45,193 nt of DNA from Candidatus Saccharimonadota bacterium (GTDB taxonomy: Bacteria > Patescibacteriota > Saccharimonadia > Saccharimonadales > 2-12-FULL-41-12): positions 1 to 45,193 of the forward strand of contig JALHOM010000011.1 of NCBI GenBank assembly GCA_022842995.1, read 5' to 3'. Numbering within the stretch: position 1 is the stretch's first letter; every line of letters starts with the position of its first letter. The notes below the pieces were generated by a model. That model made no database searches. It saw nothing but the letters and a program-made list of their open reading frames with translations, and had not been told where the DNA came from. The position numbers and the translations under genes are program-made. Positions 21,551 to 30,735 of this stretch are shown here, one piece after another.

Positions 21551-21692
21551 CGCACTCTTGATAAGCGTGCCAAGAGTGCTAATTTTTTGATCCCAAAAGC
21601 TAATTTTGCTCCAATAATCTATCTATTTTTCGAAAATTCACCGAAGCGTACTAGAGTACGCATCGCTCGGATTTTACGAAAAATAGCGACTG
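21551..21692. repeat. Palindromic repeat unit B (diverged, compensatory changes)
   Basis: Same layout as A; inner stem CTATTTTTCG/CGAAAAATAG replaces CTATTTTGCC/GGCAAAATAG. Confidence 0.88.
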
Positions 21693-21728
21693 ATATCTTC
21701 AGAAAGTATCGCTAGGAGGTCTTCAGAG

Positions 21729-21924
21729 CGCACTCTTGACGGCGTGTCACGAGTGCTAATTTTTTGATCCCAAACGTAAATTTTCCACCAATAGTCTAAC
21801 TATTTTGCCGAAATTCACCTCAGCGTACTAAAAGTACGCTTCAGTCGGATTTAGGCAAAATAGCGACTCTTGAAGCAAAATTTATCGTTTGGGAGAAACA
21901 AAAAATTAGCACTCTTGACACGCG
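21729..21924. repeat. Palindromic repeat unit C with complete right arm (concentric palindrome)
   Basis: Arms 21741-21766/21899-21924, CCCAAACG/CGTTTGGG, CTATTTTGCC/GGCAAAATAG, AGCGTACT-aaa-AGTACGCT. Confidence 0.9.
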
Positions 21925-21941
21925 ACTGCCAATTATATAAA

Positions 21942-21968
21942 CTAGCACCCAGAGCATGTAAGTGCTAG
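21942..21968. promoter_or_regulatory. CIRCE operator upstream of dnaK
   Basis: CTAGCACCC-N9-AAGTGCTAG; TTGACA at 21915-21920 and TATAAA at 21936-21941 immediately upstream. Confidence 0.88.
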
Positions 21969-22049
21969 ATTTTTACAAACCTTGATAATTAAACTTTTTG
22001 CGTCCAGATGTTTGCGGCATTTCGTGGCGCGAGCATATGGAGGTAAGAA

Positions 22050-23960
22050 GTGGGAAAAATTATAGGAATTGACTTAGGCACGACTAACAGCGCCATGGCC
22101 GTCATGCAATCTGGCAAGCCAGAGATTATCGCCAACAGCGAAGGTAACCGTACTACGCCAAGCGTTGTTGCTATTAACAAGAACGACGAACGACTGGTTG
22201 GCCAGGTAGCTAACCGTCAGCGTGTTACTAACCCGACGGACACTATTTTTGGCGTCAAGCGACTGATTGGTCGTAAATTTAGCGACAAAGAGGTCCAAAA
22301 AGACATTGACCTCATGCCGTATAAGATAGAGAAAAAAGGTACCGGTGTAACGGTTGTTATGAAGGGCAAGGGCTATAGCCCAGAAGAAGTTTCGGCTATG
22401 ATACTTTCTAAGCTCAAAGCCGACGCCGAGGCTTTCTTGGGTGAACCAGTTACCGAAGCGGTCATCACTGTGCCTGCGTATTTTGACGATTCTCAGCGCC
22501 AGGCTACTAAAGACGCTGGTAAGATTGCGGGACTCGAAGTTAAGCGAATTATTAACGAGCCAACCGCCGCAGCACTTGCCTACGGTCTTGATAAAGGCAA
22601 GGAAGAAAAAATTGCCGTCTTTGACCTTGGTGGTGGTACGTTTGACGTATCTATTTTGCAACTCGGTGACGGTGTCTTTGAAGTACTTTCAACCAATGGT
22701 GATACGCACCTTGGCGGTGAAGACTTTGACCTTCGCATCGTGAACCATTTTGTTGAAGAGTTCAAAAAAGAGTCAGGCATCGATGTAAAAGACGACAAGG
22801 CCGCTATGCAGCGCCTTAAAGAAGAAGCCGAAAAAGCCAAAAAAGAGCTCTCAACTACCGAAGTTGCCGACATTAACCTGCCATTCCTTACTGCCGACGC
22901 CGATGGTCCGAAGCACTTTGAATACAAGCTAACGCGCGCTAAGCTCATTGAACTAGTTGGTGATTTAATCGACGCTACTGCTATACCATGCGAAAAGGCG
23001 CTGAAAGACGCTAAGTTAAAGGCCAGCGATATTAACGAAGTCGTTTTGGTCGGTGGTATGACCCGAATGCCGGCCGTTATCGACAAGGTAAAGCAGATTT
23101 TTGGTAAAGATCCGAAGCAAGGCGTGAACCCAGACGAAGTTGTGGCCGTTGGTGCTGCGATCCAGGGTGCTGTTTTGCAGGGCGATAGCTCAGTTAAAGA
23201 TATTTTGTTGCTCGACGTTACGCCATTGAGCCTTGGTATTGAGACTATGGGTGGTATTGCCACCAAGCTTATCGAGCGTAACTCGGCTATCCCAACCTCA
23301 AAGAGCGAGACTTTCTCGACTGCTGCAGATAATCAGCCTCAGGTTGAGATCCATGTTGTTCAGGGTGAGCGCGAAATGGTTGCCGACAACAAATCACTTG
23401 GTCGTTTTGTGCTAGACGGAATCCCACCAGCCCCACGTGGCGTGCCCCAGATCGAAGTTAGCTTTAACCTCGACTCTAATGGTATCTTGAGCGTTACTGC
23501 CAAGGATAAAGGTTCTGGCAAAGAACAGAGCATTACCATCCAGAACAGTGGTAATTTGTCTAAAGACGAAGTCGAAAAGGCTGCCAAAGAAGCCGAAGCC
23601 CACGCCGAAGAAGATAAGAAAAAGCGTGAAGCAGTAGAGATTCGTAACACTCTTGAAAACGCCATTTACCAGGCCGAGAAGCTAAAGACAGAGCACAAGG
23701 ACAAAATTTCTGAAGAAGACGTCAAGACGATAGACGAAGCCGTAGAAGCTGCCAAGAAAGTCCAGTCTGACGACAAAGCAGACAAGGATGCATTAGAGGC
23801 AGCTGCCAAGGAGCTTTCGGAGAAGATTATGCCTATTGGTGCCAAGATGTACGAATCAAAAGAAGACGAAGCGAAGCCTGAAGGCGCTGAAGAGAGCGAC
23901 AAGAAGTCTTCAACGAAGTCGGATGAGGCTGTTGAGGGCGAAGTAGTGGATGAAAAGTAG
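22050..23960 (+). CDS. dnaK: Chaperone DnaK (GTG start)
   Basis: [44 protein letters not shown]. Confidence 0.98.
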   Translation: MGKIIGIDLGTTNSAMAVMQSGKPEIIANSEGNRTTPSVVAINKNDERLVGQVANRQRVTNPTDTIFGVKRLIGRKFSDKEVQKDIDLMPYKIEKKGTGVTVVMKGKGYSPEEVSAMILSKLKADAEAFLGEPVTEAVITVPAYFDDSQRQATKDAGKIAGLEVKRIINEPTAAALAYGLDKGKEEKIAVFDLGGGTFDVSILQLGDGVFEVLSTNGDTHLGGEDFDLRIVNHFVEEFKKESGIDVKDDKAAMQRLKEEAEKAKKELSTTEVADINLPFLTADADGPKHFEYKLTRAKLIELVGDLIDATAIPCEKALKDAKLKASDINEVVLVGGMTRMPAVIDKVKQIFGKDPKQGVNPDEVVAVGAAIQGAVLQGDSSVKDILLLDVTPLSLGIETMGGIATKLIERNSAIPTSKSETFSTAADNQPQVEIHVVQGEREMVADNKSLGRFVLDGIPPAPRGVPQIEVSFNLDSNGILSVTAKDKGSGKEQSITIQNSGNLSKDEVEKAAKEAEAHAEEDKKKREAVEIRNTLENAIYQAEKLKTEHKDKISEEDVKTIDEAVEAAKKVQSDDKADKDALEAAAKELSEKIMPIGAKMYESKEDEAKPEGAEESDKKSSTKSDEAVEGEVVDEK

Positions 23961-24036
23961 TTCAGACACTACGAAGTCTTTCGTGGCTTTAGCGAAGATG
24001 GATGAACTAGTAGATGAACAGTAGATAAAAATTCTG

Positions 24037-24789
24037 GTGGGAAAGAAATCAGCTAACAGATCCATCATCAGATGCTCGTTGTGTCTAAGTGAACAGCTCG
24101 GGATAGACGCTCACATTATGCCCAGGGGTCTTCTTCGATTATTGGGCTTCAAGGATGATCAAATGTTTAACGCTATATCCGAGCAATATAGGGTTAAAAG
24201 GCCAGGCGGAACTTATGACCCTCGGATTCTGTGTAATAGCTGTGACGAAAAATTAGGGATTTATGATGAATATGCCAAAGCTTTTTTAAGTAGACGAGAC
24301 TATATATACACAGATGGATGTCCGGGCTTTGTATTTTTAGATAACGCCGATGTTAATAAAATCAGTATTTTTATTGCATCATACATCTGGCGTGCATCGC
24401 TAACTACTTTCAAGGAGTTTTCTAGTGTCAATCTAGGAATAAGACATACCGAAAATTTGCGAAAAATATTTGTTGCTGACCGACCTACTTTAGATTGTAG
24501 TGACTACGAAGTAATTCTGGCGAAATATTCTTTGGATGGATTGACTAAACCAGTCGAACGGCAGGTTTTGTTGCCGACAATGTCGCGAGCTTTCAGTCAT
24601 GGTATAAACTGCTATGAAGGTCTACTCCCGGGATTATATAAATTTTGGTTAAAAGTTGATCAAAGAAAGTTTCCGGATCATCTGAATATATTTTATAGTC
24701 CAAATTCTACTCAAGCTAAAGTATGGGATAAAGGCAATTTTATTGATTCTAAAGATTTTGCGATCTTGAAGAAGCTTATAAATCAATGA
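24037..24789 (+). CDS. Hypothetical protein with HNH/treble-clef-like zinc motif (GTG start)
   Basis: RCSLCLSEQLGIDAHIMPRGL ... ILCNSCDEKLG. Confidence 0.5.
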   Translation: MGKKSANRSIIRCSLCLSEQLGIDAHIMPRGLLRLLGFKDDQMFNAISEQYRVKRPGGTYDPRILCNSCDEKLGIYDEYAKAFLSRRDYIYTDGCPGFVFLDNADVNKISIFIASYIWRASLTTFKEFSSVNLGIRHTENLRKIFVADRPTLDCSDYEVILAKYSLDGLTKPVERQVLLPTMSRAFSHGINCYEGLLPGLYKFWLKVDQRKFPDHLNIFYSPNSTQAKVWDKGNFIDSKDFAILKKLINQ

Positions 24790-24790
24790 C

Positions 24791-25017
24791 TGAGGCGGGT
24801 CGTAGGACCCGCCTCACTTACTTTTGACTGTAGGTTCAAAAGTAAGCAAAAACCCCACGGCAGATTTGAGGTTCTTTATTGTCTCGTCGTCGGAATTTAC
24901 AATGCAAGGAGAACTAGCAAATTTCTTATTAATTTTTATAGGCAAAATTTGCTTCGAACAGCTCCTTGCTTTTGAATTGTAAATCCGACACTCGCCAATC
25001 AGGAACCTCAAAACGCC
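24791..25017. repeat. Two perfect hairpins followed by a concentric palindrome
   Basis: TGAGGCGGGTC/GACCCGCCTCA; CTTACTTTTG/CAAAAGTAAG; then four nested stems from 24859 to 25017. Confidence 0.9.
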
Positions 25018-25197
25018 GCTCACCCGGGACCGGCTGATATTCGTGGATGCCCGTAAGTGCTCGACGAAGGATCAAGGGCAGATTCACTTTTGCTTTTATA
25101 GCGTGGTAGCATATGGCGTGAATTTGGGATAATGGATTTAAATGTGGAATTAATCCCGGTGGGTAATATAATCTAGTATGTTAAAGAGGTAAAAAAG

Positions 25198-25401
25198 ATG
25201 GCATGGATAGGTGAAGGATCGACTTCGGGTACAGATTGGAAGGAGGTTCAGAAGCAACTTGATCTGAGGGCCGATTCAACCGAAGAGGATCGAGCTCCGC
25301 ATGCCGCCGGCAATATTCTGGGTCCTGTGGTTTTGGAATTTGCTAGGATTTTAGATTCTGAAACTCAGGAACAAGAAGGGCAAACGGCGGAAGAGCGGTG
25401 A
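25198..25401 (+). CDS. Small hypothetical protein
   Basis: 67-aa ORF with upstream AGAGG; overlaps the NUDIX gene start. Confidence 0.5.
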   Translation: MAWIGEGSTSGTDWKEVQKQLDLRADSTEEDRAPHAAGNILGPVVLEFARILDSETQEQEGQTAEER

Positions 25402-25793
25402 CGAGGGATGTGGCTAGGTGTGTAATCCGTAGTGAAAGTGGTGAGGTTTTGCTTCTTCGGCGGGTTCGGGGTGAGAATGTTCAGTGGGAGATGCCTGGAG
25501 GCAAGGTAGAGCAGGGCGAGAGCCCAGCTCAGGCGGCGGCGGGGGAAGTCGCGGAAGAGCTTGGGGTTTCTGTTGAAATAGGCGAAAAAATTGGTCAAGC
25601 CGAGTTTGTTTTTGACGGCCAGAATTGGTTGTATCATTGGTTCGAGGCCAAAATTATATCTGGAGAGCCTCAAATTATGGAACCGAGCAAGTTTGACGTA
25701 ATGCAGTATTTTAGCACTCAACAAATGAAAAATGACCTTGAGCAAATGTCGTCTAATTTACGTAATTACCTTTCTTTCCTTGACCAGAAATAA
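25398..25793 (+). CDS. NUDIX hydrolase
   Basis: GGKVEQGESPAQAAAGEVAEELGV Nudix box (canonical Arg replaced by Gly). Confidence 0.88.
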   Translation: MTRDVARCVIRSESGEVLLLRRVRGENVQWEMPGGKVEQGESPAQAAAGEVAEELGVSVEIGEKIGQAEFVFDGQNWLYHWFEAKIISGEPQIMEPSKFDVMQYFSTQQMKNDLEQMSSNLRNYLSFLDQK

Positions 25794-25817
25794 GCAGTGT
25801 TATATAAAAGACTGATC

Positions 25818-26270
25818 ATGGCAAGAATTCAAACATTTCGCGAAGAGTCCGATCTTCCACGATTACAGTTTATAGAATTAGAAAAAGGCTTGCTTGAAAT
25901 GCCACTTGAGCGACCAGCGATCGGTGAGCTGGTGGGGGTTCCGGTAGAGGTAAAAAGGATCAAGAAAGATAACCGTATAGGCAATAATGGATTTAATTCC
26001 GTCGGGCCACGTCATGAGATTTTACTACCTGGACATATGAACGGTAGTTTGATACAAAGAATCGGTAGCTTGACCTTGCCGGACGCTGGAATAGGATTGT
26101 TGAAAGGCTTTATGTTGGTCGAAGGTGATCGTACCCCTAGTTCAGTACTTGGGGTTGGTCCGAACCCTCGGTATGATTACATCGATTTACCTCCACAAAT
26201 TACAGTTTTCTTGAGGCCATTCTTGGTCAGCGCAGTCGTGGATGAACGACGAGCAGAAATAGCTAAATAG
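25818..26270 (+). CDS. Hypothetical protein
   Basis: ORF starting MARIQTFREES. Confidence 0.55.
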   Translation: MARIQTFREESDLPRLQFIELEKGLLEMPLERPAIGELVGVPVEVKRIKKDNRIGNNGFNSVGPRHEILLPGHMNGSLIQRIGSLTLPDAGIGLLKGFMLVEGDRTPSSVLGVGPNPRYDYIDLPPQITVFLRPFLVSAVVDERRAEIAK

Positions 26271-26356
26271 AAAACTGCAATACACACGGCGCACAATTGA
26301 GCTCTCGAAAAACTATTGACTAAACGCTTTCGGCGTTGTATGATATTCGCTTATTT

Positions 26357-26830
26357 ATGAGTCAAACCAACCCCTCATTTGAGGGTTTGTTCTATTTTGG
26401 GCTAGAGCGCAATGTAGACCGAACCCTAAACATCCCTGCAGGCGAGCCTGACGGGAAGCTAGAAATAGTTTCTTCGACTCTAGCTTTTGAGCAATGGGAA
26501 CCCGGCTCAAAAATGTATACAATTCATCTAACTTCTATCGATGGATTATCGCCGGAGGGCTTTAATTTTTCATCAATCGGTGGCGTGCGGCTTGGAAATG
26601 GTAATCGTCAAATTATAGGTTTCCAGCTCAATTTACATGAAAATGTAGGACTGGAAAATAAGATTGTTTCCGAAAGTCCTCTTAAAGTGATACACTACCT
26701 GGACGAAAGTTTAACTGCGTTAGAGTCTTTATTTAGGCATTTATCTCGATTAGCTGAAGCGGACCCAGTCACGCCGGCTATTTGGCACCAACAAAAGATC
26801 CCAGCGGGTTGTATGCCTCAATATAACTAG
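26357..26830 (+). CDS. Hypothetical protein
   Basis: ORF starting MSQTNPSFEG; TATGAT -10-like upstream. Confidence 0.55.
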   Translation: MSQTNPSFEGLFYFGLERNVDRTLNIPAGEPDGKLEIVSSTLAFEQWEPGSKMYTIHLTSIDGLSPEGFNFSSIGGVRLGNGNRQIIGFQLNLHENVGLENKIVSESPLKVIHYLDESLTALESLFRHLSRLAEADPVTPAIWHQQKIPAGCMPQYN

Positions 26831-26832
26831 GT

Positions 26833-27402
26833 TTATTTGAGTTTTTTGTTGAGAAGTACCATGGCTATCTGTACGCCCAAGAGGCCACCGATGATTGGGC
26901 CGATGAGCGAGTAGAATGACACCATTTCGTAGCCGAGGGCTACTGCGGGGTTGAGGACTCCGCCGAACATTGCACCAAGCATGAGTGAGCCACCGATAGC
27001 TACCGCCAGCTTAAGGCCACTTAGCTTGTGTAGTAAGGCCGCCGTGATTCCAAATAAGAATATGGCTGCTCCGACAATCTCTATAACCAAAACTTTGCCA
27101 TCAAGATCGGTGAAGTTGTAGCTTAGATTGACGTCACCTTTGATGTAGCCGTAGAGTATGCGGGCAAAAATTGCGCCGAGGATTTGTGCGATCCAGAACT
27201 GAACCATGCGCTCCACGCTCAGTTTTTTGACGCTTGCCATGGCGGCCGAAACGGCTGGGTTGACATGGGCTCCCGAAATTCCTCCAATCAAAAGCACTAA
27301 TATACCGAGCGCAATAAAGGGATTGGCTCCCATTAAAACGGCACCCGTTAGCAAAAAGGTGCCGATAAATTCTGCGACAAGAATTGCATTATTTTTACTC
27401 AC
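26833..27402 (-). CDS. MIP/aquaporin-family channel (short)
   Basis: Two NPA motifs: SGAHVNPAVSAAM and GGVLNPAVALGYE. Confidence 0.82.
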   Translation of the reverse strand: MSKNNAILVAEFIGTFLLTGAVLMGANPFIALGILVLLIGGISGAHVNPAVSAAMASVKKLSVERMVQFWIAQILGAIFARILYGYIKGDVNLSYNFTDLDGKVLVIEIVGAAIFLFGITAALLHKLSGLKLAVAIGGSLMLGAMFGGVLNPAVALGYEMVSFYSLIGPIIGGLLGVQIAMVLLNKKLK

Positions 27403-27493
27403 CGCATTTCTCCTCTTGTTATGTAGTAATTAAAATTAACCATAAGCCTAAACTAAAAGCAATACTCTTACCGTTCCTGTATCTACAAAGAAG

Positions 27494-27546
27494 TTAAATG
27501 TCTGTACAAGTGTCTGTATAAGGACTGTCCTTGTACAGACATTTAA
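27494..27546. repeat. 17-bp perfect inverted repeat upstream of dnaJ
   Basis: TTAAATGTCTGTACAAG / CTTGTACAGACATTTAA, 19-nt loop. Confidence 0.9.
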
Positions 27547-27560
27547 AGACATCAGAAATA

Positions 27561-27587
27561 CTGGCACTCAGGGGCAAAGAGTGCTAA
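27561..27587. promoter_or_regulatory. CIRCE operator upstream of dnaJ
   Basis: CTGGCACTC-N9-GAGTGCTAA. Confidence 0.93.
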
Positions 27588-27645
27588 AATGATAAATTAG
27601 AAATTAGTAATTCGAAAATTGAAATTAGATAACAGGTACTAATTA

Positions 27646-28749
27646 ATGGCGAAACGAGATTATTACGAAGTTTTAGGGGTCGGGAAGACTGCTTCTGACG
27701 ACGAGATCAAGAAGGCTTTTCGCAGAAAAGCTGTCGAGCATCACCCCGATAAAACCGGCGGCAATGATACTGCATTCAAAGAAATAAACGAGGCCTACGA
27801 AGTCTTAAAAGATCAACAAAAGCGTCAGCGCTATGATCAGTTCGGCCACGCGGGTGTTGGGTCGAGTGCTGCCAGTGACGGCGGTAATCCTTTTGCTGGC
27901 TTTAGTGGTTTTGAGGGCTTCGGCGGACAGGACATGCACTTCGATTTCGGCGATATTTTGGGCAGTTTCTTTGGCGGTGGAGCGGGCGGTGGTCGAAAGG
28001 ATGCCAGGGGCAACGACGTCGAGACGGCTATTGAGCTCAGTTTCGAAGAAGCAATTTTCGGTATCGAACGTGATCTGAAAATAACCCTCGAAGACACTTG
28101 TAGTCATTGTAAGGGAACAACCGCTGAGCCTGGGCACGAGCTAAAGACCTGCTCGACATGCGGAGGTTCTGGGCAGGTTGTTCAGCAGATGCAGACGATC
28201 TTTGGCAATATACAGCAGGCAGCCGTCTGTAAAGACTGCAAAGGTAGCGGTAAAGTGCCTGAGATGATCTGTTCGGTATGCCATGGCAAGGGGACACAGC
28301 GTCGCGCTCAAGAAATTAAACTCAAAGTACCTGCAGGGATCGATGATGGTACGACCGTTCGGCTCAGTGGCCGGGGTGAAGCCATCGCAAACGGCCCGAA
28401 AGGTGACTTATATGTACATATCCGAGTAAAGGCTCACAAAAAATTCACGCGCGAAGGCCAACTTATTTTAAGCGCCGAGCATATTGATATGGTTGACGCC
28501 GCACTGGGTACAGAAATAAAGGTAGAGACCGTTGATGGCCCGGTAGTTATGAAGATTCCATCGGGCACGCAAAGTGGCACCGACTTTAAGTTGTCTGGAC
28601 ACGGAGTCCCACATATCAAAACAGGTCAGCGGGGCGCACACATCGTAACTGTAGTAGTGGATACGCCTACAAAGCTGAGCAAAGACCAGAAAGAACTTCT
28701 CGAGAAGTTTAAAAACTCCGGTGGGAAAAAAGGTTTTTTCGGTCTTTAG
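27646..28749 (+). CDS. dnaJ: Chaperone DnaJ
   Basis: J domain HPDKTGG, Gly-rich region, four CxxCxGxG-type zinc repeats. Confidence 0.97.
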   Translation: MAKRDYYEVLGVGKTASDDEIKKAFRRKAVEHHPDKTGGNDTAFKEINEAYEVLKDQQKRQRYDQFGHAGVGSSAASDGGNPFAGFSGFEGFGGQDMHFDFGDILGSFFGGGAGGGRKDARGNDVETAIELSFEEAIFGIERDLKITLEDTCSHCKGTTAEPGHELKTCSTCGGSGQVVQQMQTIFGNIQQAAVCKDCKGSGKVPEMICSVCHGKGTQRRAQEIKLKVPAGIDDGTTVRLSGRGEAIANGPKGDLYVHIRVKAHKKFTREGQLILSAEHIDMVDAALGTEIKVETVDGPVVMKIPSGTQSGTDFKLSGHGVPHIKTGQRGAHIVTVVVDTPTKLSKDQKELLEKFKNSGGKKGFFGL

Positions 28750-28782
28750 ACCTACTTTTTGATTGAATGAAGTGCTTGAGGA

Positions 28783-30462
28783 TTAAGGTCGAAACCTTGA
28801 AAATATTGCGCTCATAAGTCCGAATTTTCTTTGCAGTAAATAACCCGCAAAGCCGGCTGACACCAGGCCGGTTAGCCCGAAGCTTGTTGTAGCTGCAATT
28901 TTTGGGACCTTCACTTCGCCAACAAAAGGCGTGACAATACTGACGTTCTTGGAATCGGCTTTTATCATGCCTCCGAGGAAGGCTTTTTCTGCCTGTGGAG
29001 TTTCGCGTGAGACGATTTCTGACAGAGGGTCTATTTTGCCGTCGGCGTTCGTGTCTTTAGCGATTTCTTGAATTCCATCATTGTTAAAATCTCCTACAAC
29101 AGTGCCGTCGGCTTGTTGCACAGCACCACTATTCGCGATAGGTACGGGTTCGTTATTGACTGCAGAGCCGCCAGTTGACAAGTTAGAGGATGGACTATTG
29201 CCCGTGGTGTTTGGTGGTGTGGTTGTGGTAGCTCCTGGTTTCGGCGTTGGTGTCGGCGTGGGAGGTGGGCTTGGTGTCGGTGTAGGAGTTGGTGCAGGAG
29301 GTGGCGCTGGCGCAGGAGCAGTGATTGGTGGTATGGCGTCTCTCGGGTGTTGGGCTGCGAGGCTGACGACGGCGTTTGTATAATTGCCTTTCGTACTGTC
29401 GTCGCTTCTTAGAATTCCAAAATAGTGCTCTCTGTTGGTAGATGCGCCTGTCGCGCGTTGATCGTTGGCCTGAAATTGCATGTACGCTCTTATGCGGTTG
29501 GCATAAGGTTTGGATTTTATGAGGTTGATTTTTTGGTTTAGCGTTGAACTTGCCTGATCATACGTCAAGTTCGTCGGCCAGCCGTAGTTGTTACTCAGTG
29601 TCCGACCATTATCTGTAGAAATTCCATCTTCTGTAATAAAGATAGGTGCCGAGGTTACTCCTTTTGCTGCTAGATTGGCTACCATTCTGTCCATTTTGCC
29701 TGTCTGCGGGCCATAAGGGTGGACTGTCCAGCCTGCTACGAGCGTATGAAGGGTTGGTGTTGCGGCAAACATAGTATCGATCCAGGTGGTTGTTAACGAG
29801 TCGCCGTCTTCTCCTTGGACGAGTAAACCGATATTGGGGTTGGCTGTTTTCATGGCTTGGGCAGCGGCAAGAGCTGATCTGCCATAGGTCCCACCGGCGC
29901 TACCGCCAGGTTTGTTGCCGTAAGAATAGCTTGTTTCGTTACCCCATTCAATCCAGCGGGGAGCGTATTGCTCATAGCCCGCGCCTGGTTGTCCGGCCTG
30001 CCAGAAAGTTCCGCCTTTTCCAAACCGAGCTGCAACCGCACCGGCATTGCCCGCATCAGTAGTTCTTCCCATGTCGTCATCATCAATAAGGATGACCGGT
30101 TCGACGCCTTTTCTGACGGCATTCAAAACTTGGTTATCTAGCAAGGTTGGATTATCGGCCCTGCCGATTTCATAAAATCGAGCCAATCCGATACCGAGAG
30201 AAGCCGCAGTATTGACGCCGCGGTTTGTGTCGCTACCGGTGACTATGCCGTATTGTAGGCCGCCCGTTGCAGCGCTTGAACTGCGAGAAATTTGCAACAA
30301 CAGCAAGCCGCTTACGGCCGATAAAATGACGGCTACAAAGATCAGTGTCATGTACAGAGTCGAACCGAAGCGAAGCGAGGATCGCCCAATGTGCTGTCGT
30401 TCAGAATTAGAAATATACTTACTACGTGTTCGAAGGGTCTTATGAGGTGTGTTTTTGGGCAT
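28783..30462 (-). CDS. Exported glycoside hydrolase-like protein with P/T linker, EF-hand-like segment and C-terminal TM
   Basis: RWIEWGNETSYSYG and PIFITEDGIS (clan GH-A-like acid/base and nucleophile candidates); DFNNDGIQEIAKDTNADGKID; N-terminal YISNSERQHIGRSSLRFGS. Confidence 0.65.
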   Translation of the reverse strand: MPKNTPHKTLRTRSKYISNSERQHIGRSSLRFGSTLYMTLIFVAVILSAVSGLLLLQISRSSSAATGGLQYGIVTGSDTNRGVNTAASLGIGLARFYEIGRADNPTLLDNQVLNAVRKGVEPVILIDDDDMGRTTDAGNAGAVAARFGKGGTFWQAGQPGAGYEQYAPRWIEWGNETSYSYGNKPGGSAGGTYGRSALAAAQAMKTANPNIGLLVQGEDGDSLTTTWIDTMFAATPTLHTLVAGWTVHPYGPQTGKMDRMVANLAAKGVTSAPIFITEDGISTDNGRTLSNNYGWPTNLTYDQASSTLNQKINLIKSKPYANRIRAYMQFQANDQRATGASTNREHYFGILRSDDSTKGNYTNAVVSLAAQHPRDAIPPITAPAPAPPPAPTPTPTPSPPPTPTPTPKPGATTTTPPNTTGNSPSSNLSTGGSAVNNEPVPIANSGAVQQADGTVVGDFNNDGIQEIAKDTNADGKIDPLSEIVSRETPQAEKAFLGGMIKADSKNVSIVTPFVGEVKVPKIAATTSFGLTGLVSAGFAGYLLQRKFGLMSAIFSRFRP

Positions 30463-30539
30463 GGGATAATTAATTCATGAGTTCAGGCTAGTATTAATTC
30501 AAGTTTTTAACGACTGTGTCATGTGTAATAATAATGCTT

Positions 30540-30650
30540 ATGAATGGTGGTCGCAACCAACAAGGCTTTATAACGATGCTGCTTTTATTTTTGGTAGTCA
30601 TTATTGTGGTAATTGGTTTTGCCTATTATCGAGTAATTTCCAGTAATTAA
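30540..30650 (+). CDS. 36-aa single-TM small protein
   Basis: MNGGRNQQGFITMLLLFLVVIIVVIGFAYYRVISSN; followed by hairpin GATGATCCCAG/CTGGGATCATC. Confidence 0.4.
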   Translation: MNGGRNQQGFITMLLLFLVVIIVVIGFAYYRVISSN

Positions 30651-30664
30651 TCTCTGCCAAGAAA

Positions 30665-30696
30665 GATGATCCCAGATACTGTCGGCTGGGATCATC
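30665..30696. terminator. Hairpin, possible (bidirectional) terminator
   Basis: GATGATCCCAG-N10-CTGGGATCATC between convergent genes. Confidence 0.5.
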
Positions 30697-30735
30697 TATT
30701 GTTTGAGAAACGGGAAAGGAAAATCTAGAAAAGGT

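Noticed and set aside
21371-21924. CRISPR array
   Set aside because: Repeats are about 140 bp and palindromic, spacers few and irregular, no cas genes in the window.
25398-25793. NUDIX box with Gly replacing the usual Arg as evidence of a new activity
   Set aside because: Single substitution in an otherwise good NUDIX box; too weak to claim a functional novelty.
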